Positions 60,631-64,000 of a DNA stretch of 64,000 bases are shown one piece after another. Below the pieces are notes generated by a model that was not told where the DNA came from, did not search any database, and saw only the letters and a list, made by a program, of their open reading frames with translations. Position 1 is the first letter of the stretch. The number at the start of each line of letters is the position of its first letter. The position numbers and the translations under genes are program-made. This DNA is from Ahrensia sp. R2A130 (lineage in GTDB: Bacteria; Pseudomonadota; Alphaproteobacteria; Rhizobiales; Rhizobiaceae): the NCBI RefSeq assembly GCF_000179775.1, contig NZ_AEEB01000005.1, forward strand, positions 1 to 64,000, read 5' to 3'.

Positions 60631-60656
60631 GCAGCCCCTTAATTTGAGGGGGCTGC
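60631..60656. other. Perfect 8-pair hairpin in intergenic DNA
   Basis: GCAGCCCC at 60631-60638 pairs with GGGGCTGC at 60649-60656. No T-run follows on either strand. It lies between the DUF2793 gene and the epimerase gene, which diverge. It could be an operator or a mRNA structure. Confidence 0.4.
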
Positions 60657-60718
60657 CCGCAGGTTGCTGCGCCAGTGAAGTTCATGTAAATCTCAATCAA
60701 TACATGCGTCTAGTTTGG

Positions 60719-60751
60719 TTGTATAAATAATTATTGCAACTTTTTGTATAA
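60719..60751 (+). promoter_or_regulatory. TTGTATAA direct repeats before the epimerase
   Basis: TTGTATAA occurs at 60719-60726 and 60744-60751, starts 25 bases apart, about 50-85 bases before the epimerase ATG. The second copy includes TATAAT, which could be a -10 element. The first has no clear -35 role. Confidence 0.4.
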
Positions 60752-60802
60752 TAACGTGAATAGCGTTAGTATCCCGCCAACAGTTCCTGTGTGAATAGAG
60801 CC

Positions 60803-61756
60803 ATGAAAATTTTCGTTACCGGTGCATGTGGCTACAAAGGCACGGTGCTTGTGCCAAAACTGTTGGAGCAAGGCTACGAGGTCACCGCCTTCGACATCCA
60901 GTGGTTCGGCAACCAGTTGCGCGACCATCCGGCGCTGACCGTGGTGCAGGGCGACATCCGCAACGTGGAAGATTACGATCTGACAGGCCACGACGCCGTC
61001 ATCCATCTGTCCTCAATCGCCAACGACCCCGCAGGCGATCTTAACCCGAAACTGACGTGGGAAGTGTCCTGCCTTGCCACCGCTTTGCTGGCCGACAAGT
61101 GCAAGCGCCATGGCATCGAGCGTTTTATCTATGCCTCCTCCGGTTCCGTTTACGGCATCAAGGACGAAGAGCATGTGACCGAGAACCTGGAGCTGGTTCC
61201 CATCACGGAATACAACAAGACCAAGATGTGCGGCGAACGCATTTTGCTGTCCTACAGCGACGACATGGTGGTGCAGATCGTGCGCCCGGCAACCGTGTGC
61301 GGGTTTTCACCCACGATGCGAAACGACGTGTCCGTAAACATCCTCACCATGCTCGCGCTGGAAAACGGCAAGATCACCGTCTTCGGCGGCGATCAGGTTC
61401 GGCCCAATGTCCATATCGACGACATCACCGATCTCTACATCTTCCTTTTGGAAAATCCCGAACATGACGGCATCTTCAATGCTGGTTTCGAGAACATCTC
61501 GATCATGGATATTGCGCGCAAGGTGCAAGAGCACGTGGATGCAGAAATCGTGGTCACACCGTCAAACGACCCTCGCTCCTATCGCGTCAATTCAGATCGC
61601 CTGCTCGCCACAGGTTTCCGTCCAAAGAAAACCGTCGATGATGCGATCAAGGAACTCGTCGGCCTGTATCGCCAAGGCGCGTGGACAAACGACGACAGCT
61701 TCCATCGCATGAAATTCATGGCATCTGATATCCTCGATCAGGATGCCGCGACATGA
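60803..61756 (+). CDS. NAD-dependent epimerase/dehydratase (extended SDR)
   Basis: The 317-residue protein modifies a nucleotide sugar. ATG 60803 (MKIFVTGACGYKGTVLVPKL) begins right at the NAD fold, with TGACGYKG as the glycine motif. The Ser/Thr of ASSGSVYG and the YxxxK pair in YNKTKMCGERI are intact, so it should be active as an epimerase or dehydratase/reductase. Substrate contacts are near RPATVCGFSPTMRNDVSVNI. It begins the rightward arm and overlaps the isomerase gene by four bases. Confidence 0.9.
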   Translation: MKIFVTGACGYKGTVLVPKLLEQGYEVTAFDIQWFGNQLRDHPALTVVQGDIRNVEDYDLTGHDAVIHLSSIANDPAGDLNPKLTWEVSCLATALLADKCKRHGIERFIYASSGSVYGIKDEEHVTENLELVPITEYNKTKMCGERILLSYSDDMVVQIVRPATVCGFSPTMRNDVSVNILTMLALENGKITVFGGDQVRPNVHIDDITDLYIFLLENPEHDGIFNAGFENISIMDIARKVQEHVDAEIVVTPSNDPRSYRVNSDRLLATGFRPKKTVDDAIKELVGLYRQGAWTNDDSFHRMKFMASDILDQDAAT

Positions 61757-62418
61757 GTGAGCAAAAAGGCATGGAGGATGCAGGCGGGGGCGGGCGACCA
61801 TATCTGTCTAACTCGCTCCCCCTTGCCTCCAATGACCATTTTACCGACTACGCAACACGAATGAACGAAGCCATGATGGGCTTTGACTGGACCCCCGTGT
61901 CTCAACTGACCAACGATCTGATGGATCTCGCTCGTGATGGGCGGCAGCTGTTTCTGTGCGGTAATGGCGGCAGCGCTGGCAACGCCAACCACTTGGCCAA
62001 TGATTTTCTCTATGCTTGGTCGAAGAAAGCCGGGCGCGGCATCCGCGTCCAATCGCTAGCGGCCAATCCTGCGGTGATGGCATGTTTGGCAAACGATGTC
62101 GGTTTTGAGGAAGTTTTCGCCAACCAACTGCAGATTCTTGCCCGCGAAGGCGACGTACTTTTATGTTTCTCCGGCTCCGGTAATTCTCCCAATATCTTGC
62201 GGGTGCTGGAAGAAGCCAAAGCCATGGGCGTAAAAACCTATTCCGTACTGGCGTTCGATGGTGGCAAGGCCAAAGCCTTGTCCGATGTACCGATCCACCT
62301 GGAAATCGACGACATGCAGATAGGCGAAGATTTTCAGACCGTCATCGGCCATGCCATCGTGCAGTACATGTTCAAGCATCGCGACCTGCTCGGCCCCGAT
62401 CCTGCGCGGGGAGCCTAG
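61753..62418 (+). CDS. GmhA-like sugar isomerase (SIS domain)
   Basis: The 221-residue protein contains an SIS domain like that of sedoheptulose-7-phosphate isomerase: LFLCGNGGSAGNANHLANDF, MACLANDVGFEEVFANQLQI, and DVLLCFSGSGNSPNILRVLE. The C-terminal IGEDFQTVIGHAIVQYMFKH carries the His expected near the active site. GmhA makes D-glycero-D-manno-heptose-7-phosphate. The residue after the N-terminal motif is Asp rather than the usual Glu (HLAND), so substrate could differ. It overlaps the upstream epimerase by four bases. Confidence 0.82.
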   Translation: MSEQKGMEDAGGGGRPYLSNSLPLASNDHFTDYATRMNEAMMGFDWTPVSQLTNDLMDLARDGRQLFLCGNGGSAGNANHLANDFLYAWSKKAGRGIRVQSLAANPAVMACLANDVGFEEVFANQLQILAREGDVLLCFSGSGNSPNILRVLEEAKAMGVKTYSVLAFDGGKAKALSDVPIHLEIDDMQIGEDFQTVIGHAIVQYMFKHRDLLGPDPARGA

Positions 62419-62420
62419 CC

Positions 62421-63416
62421 GTGACCGCATCGAAATTTCTCGTCCTCGGCTCTAATTCATTCTCCGGCGCATCCTTCGTGGATTACCTTGCCGAGCAAGG
62501 CCACGATGTCATGGCGACGTCACGCTCCAACGAGCCCCACGACGCCATGCTGCCCTACAAATGGCAGAAACATTCAAGTGACATTCGCTTCCAACGCATC
62601 GACATCAACAACGATCTCGACGCGCTCGATGCATTGATGAAGGCCGAGAAATTCACCCATGTCGTGAACTTCGCAGCCCAATCCATGGTGGGCCAAAGCT
62701 GGGACCATCCCGACGACTGGATGCGGACCAACGTGGTGTCCACCGTGCGCCTGCACGTGCTGCTGCGGAACCTCGATTTTCTCGACCGCTACGTCCACGT
62801 CACCACACCGGAAGTCTATGGCTCCACCGATGGCTGGGTGAAGGAGGACACGCCGTTCAACCCGTCCACCCCCTACGCCGTGTCCCGCGCCGCCGGTGAT
62901 ATGTCGCTGAAGACCTTCGTGGACACGTACGATATGCCCGCCGTCTCCACCCGCGCAGCCAATGTCTATGGCCCCGGCCAGCAGCTCTACCGCATCATTC
63001 CCCGCACCGTTTACGCCGCTATGACAGGTGAAAAGCTACGCCTCGATGGCGGCGGAAAATCGGTCCGTGTGTTCATTCACATGCGCGACGTGTCCGACGC
63101 CACGCTGAAGATCGCAATGGCTGGCACCAACGGCGACACCTACCACATCTCCGGCTACGAGCTGGTATCGATCCGCCAACTTGTCGAGATGGTGTTGGAA
63201 AAACTCGGCAAGAATTTCGATGAGTGTGTCGAACTCGGCCCTGAGCGCCCCGGCAAGGACACGGCCTACACTTTGGACAGTTTCAAACTTCGCACCGAAC
63301 TCGGCTGGCAGGACCGTATCTCGCTATCGGATGGTATCGACGATGTCATCGAATGGGCGCAGCGCTTCCAAAGCGAGTTGCCGAACCTGCCCTCCACCTA
63401 CATCCACAAGCCGTGA
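62421..63416 (+). CDS. NDP-sugar 4,6-dehydratase-like SDR with YxxxR
   Basis: The protein resembles dTDP-glucose and GDP-mannose 4,6-dehydratases. It starts with GTG (MTASKFLVLGSNSFSGASFV) behind GGGGAG and is 331 residues. The NAD motif is LGSNSFSGASF. VVNFAAQSMVGQSWDHPDDW is typical, and TTPEVYGSTDGW carries the Thr/Glu area. The catalytic pair reads YAVSR, with Arg for Lys. The C-terminus has the sugar-binding RVFIHMRDVSDA. It is 2 bases past the isomerase gene. A GDP-heptose or related 4,6-dehydratase is a guess from neighbours. Confidence 0.84.
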   Translation: MTASKFLVLGSNSFSGASFVDYLAEQGHDVMATSRSNEPHDAMLPYKWQKHSSDIRFQRIDINNDLDALDALMKAEKFTHVVNFAAQSMVGQSWDHPDDWMRTNVVSTVRLHVLLRNLDFLDRYVHVTTPEVYGSTDGWVKEDTPFNPSTPYAVSRAAGDMSLKTFVDTYDMPAVSTRAANVYGPGQQLYRIIPRTVYAAMTGEKLRLDGGGKSVRVFIHMRDVSDATLKIAMAGTNGDTYHISGYELVSIRQLVEMVLEKLGKNFDECVELGPERPGKDTAYTLDSFKLRTELGWQDRISLSDGIDDVIEWAQRFQSELPNLPSTYIHKP

Positions 63417-63426
63417 GGGTGGCACC

Positions 63427-64000
63427 ATGAGCAGAACCGACCTGCAGAAAATCGCCGCCGAAATCCGTGGCCGCATTATCACCATGTGCGCAGCGTCGAA
63501 ATCCGCGCATCTGGCCTCCAGCCTATCGGTGACGGACATCCTCACCGCCGCCTACTTCTCCGCCGCGAATATCGACCCGAACAACCCGAAAGATCCGGCC
63601 CGCGACCGCATCATCTTGTCCAAAGGTCACGCGGCTATGGCGCTCTATGCCACGCTGGCAAAACGCGGCTACTTCGACGCCGCCCTGCTCGACACTTACA
63701 ATCAGGACGGCGCATTGCTGGCCGAACATCCACCGGCAAATCTGCTGGCTGGTGTGGAAGCCGCTACGGGTTCGCTCGGCCACGGCCTGCCCATCGGCGC
63801 GGGCATCGCGCTTGCCAACAAGATCAAAAAATCAGACCCGCACCGCACCATCGTCATCATGTCGGACGGCGAATGTAACGAAGGCTCCGTGTGGGAAGCC
63901 GCCATGTTCGCAGGCGGCAACGGTCTCGATAATCTCATGGTCTTTGTCGACTACAACAAATGGCAGGCCACCGCCCGCTCCAACGAAACGCTGGCACTGT
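63427..64000 (+). CDS. Transketolase N-terminal subunit (runs off the right edge)
   Basis: The first 191 codons of a split transketolase are present. The ATG at 63427 (MSRTDLQKIAAEIRGRIITM) follows GAGG; the frame is open to the edge. TPP-binding features are HLASSLSVTDILTAAYF, ILSKGHAAMALYA, ATGSLGHGLPIGAGIALANK and MSDGECNEGSVWEAAMFAGG with the GDGE-type loop as SDGE, then DYNKWQ. The C-terminal subunit should lie just outside. In this cluster it would make or use a ketose such as sedoheptulose-7-phosphate; that is inference. Confidence 0.9.
   Translation, partial: MSRTDLQKIAAEIRGRIITMCAASKSAHLASSLSVTDILTAAYFSAANIDPNNPKDPARDRIILSKGHAAMALYATLAKRGYFDAALLDTYNQDGALLAEHPPANLLAGVEAATGSLGHGLPIGAGIALANKIKKSDPHRTIVIMSDGECNEGSVWEAAMFAGGNGLDNLMVFVDYNKWQATARSNETLAL

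Noticed and set aside
63486-63878. Complete open frame in a second frame near the right end
   Set aside because: The real gene is the transketolase subunit in another frame, open to the edge, with TPP-binding motifs and a Shine-Dalgarno.
1-64000. CRISPR arrays, tRNA, rRNA, insertion sequences
   Set aside because: I saw no regular spaced repeats, no cloverleaf or rRNA sequence and no transposase-like protein. tRNA detection by eye is limited, so a single tRNA could be missed.

Overview
The window comes from an alphaproteobacterium of the order Rhizobiales (Hyphomicrobiales). This rests on gene content: a single large flagellar island with order-typical motor genes (motB, motC, fliK/motD, motE), the atypical OmpR-type regulator Rem, and FlaF/FlbT instead of FliS/FliD-type flagellin control. 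TRAP transport, a sulfolactate-type lyase and hydantoin genes suggest a free-living, possibly marine, heterotroph. No rRNA, tRNA, CRISPR array or insertion sequence was seen.

Layout. (1) 1-3477: accessory left end. It has the start of a secreted protein with DGTV/DEIA-type repeats, a membrane protein with a pseudopilin-like C-terminus, a ribbon-helix-helix protein and two small exported proteins. (2) 3526-31685: the flagellar island. Nearly all of it runs leftward from flgF at 27123 to flgN at 3526 (rod, rings, export gate, hook, junction proteins, flagellin, MS ring, Mot proteins, Rem). A rightward arm, motA-fliM-fliN-fliG-flhB, diverges from flgF. Most junctions are ATGA or TGATG overlaps. 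The export ATPase gene fliI is not in the window. (3) 31826-32806: a DUF2946-like protein and a PCuAC copper chaperone. (4) 32812-41663: a GntR regulator divergent from a SuyAB-like sulfolactate sulfo-lyase, then a DctB/DctD two-component pair and a DctPQM TRAP transporter. The DctD has a receiver and a Fis-type HTH but a dismantled AAA+ domain, and a perfect 20-bp palindrome lies between it and dctP. (5) 41806-48596: a small lipoprotein, glycogen genes glgP-glgC-glgA (no glgB) and a PatB/MalY-type aminotransferase. (6) 48601-53365: a leftward operon of an Asp/Glu/hydantoin racemase, an aldolase-superfamily protein with an altered active site and an SDR without the usual Tyr/Lys pair, divergent from a hydantoinase and followed by a DMT permease. 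(7) 53533-55035: an acyl-CoA synthetase. (8) 55032-64000: a surface-glycan region. A leftward arm holds a Gfo/Idh oxidoreductase, a C-methyltransferase, an FkbM methyltransferase and a WbuC cupin. A rightward arm holds an epimerase, a GmhA-like isomerase, a 4,6-dehydratase-like SDR and the start of a split transketolase. A lone DUF2793 fibre-type gene lies between the arms.

How the parts work together. The flagellar island encodes most of a flagellum and motor, with Rem as local activator and FlbT/FlaF tuning flagellin. In region 4, DctPQM would import a C4-dicarboxylate-like acid under DctBD control, while SuyAB would release sulfite from sulfolactate. In region 8, transketolase, GmhA-like isomerase, dehydratase/epimerase and C-/O-methyltransferases form a plausible route to a modified, perhaps methyl-branched heptose in a surface polysaccharide.

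The observations most worth following are the degenerate DctD with its palindrome, the altered racemase/aldolase/SDR operon beside a hydantoinase, and the glycan pathway with its split transketolase. Starts given here often differ from the longest reading frame because Shine-Dalgarno position or family length favoured an internal start; each case is noted.
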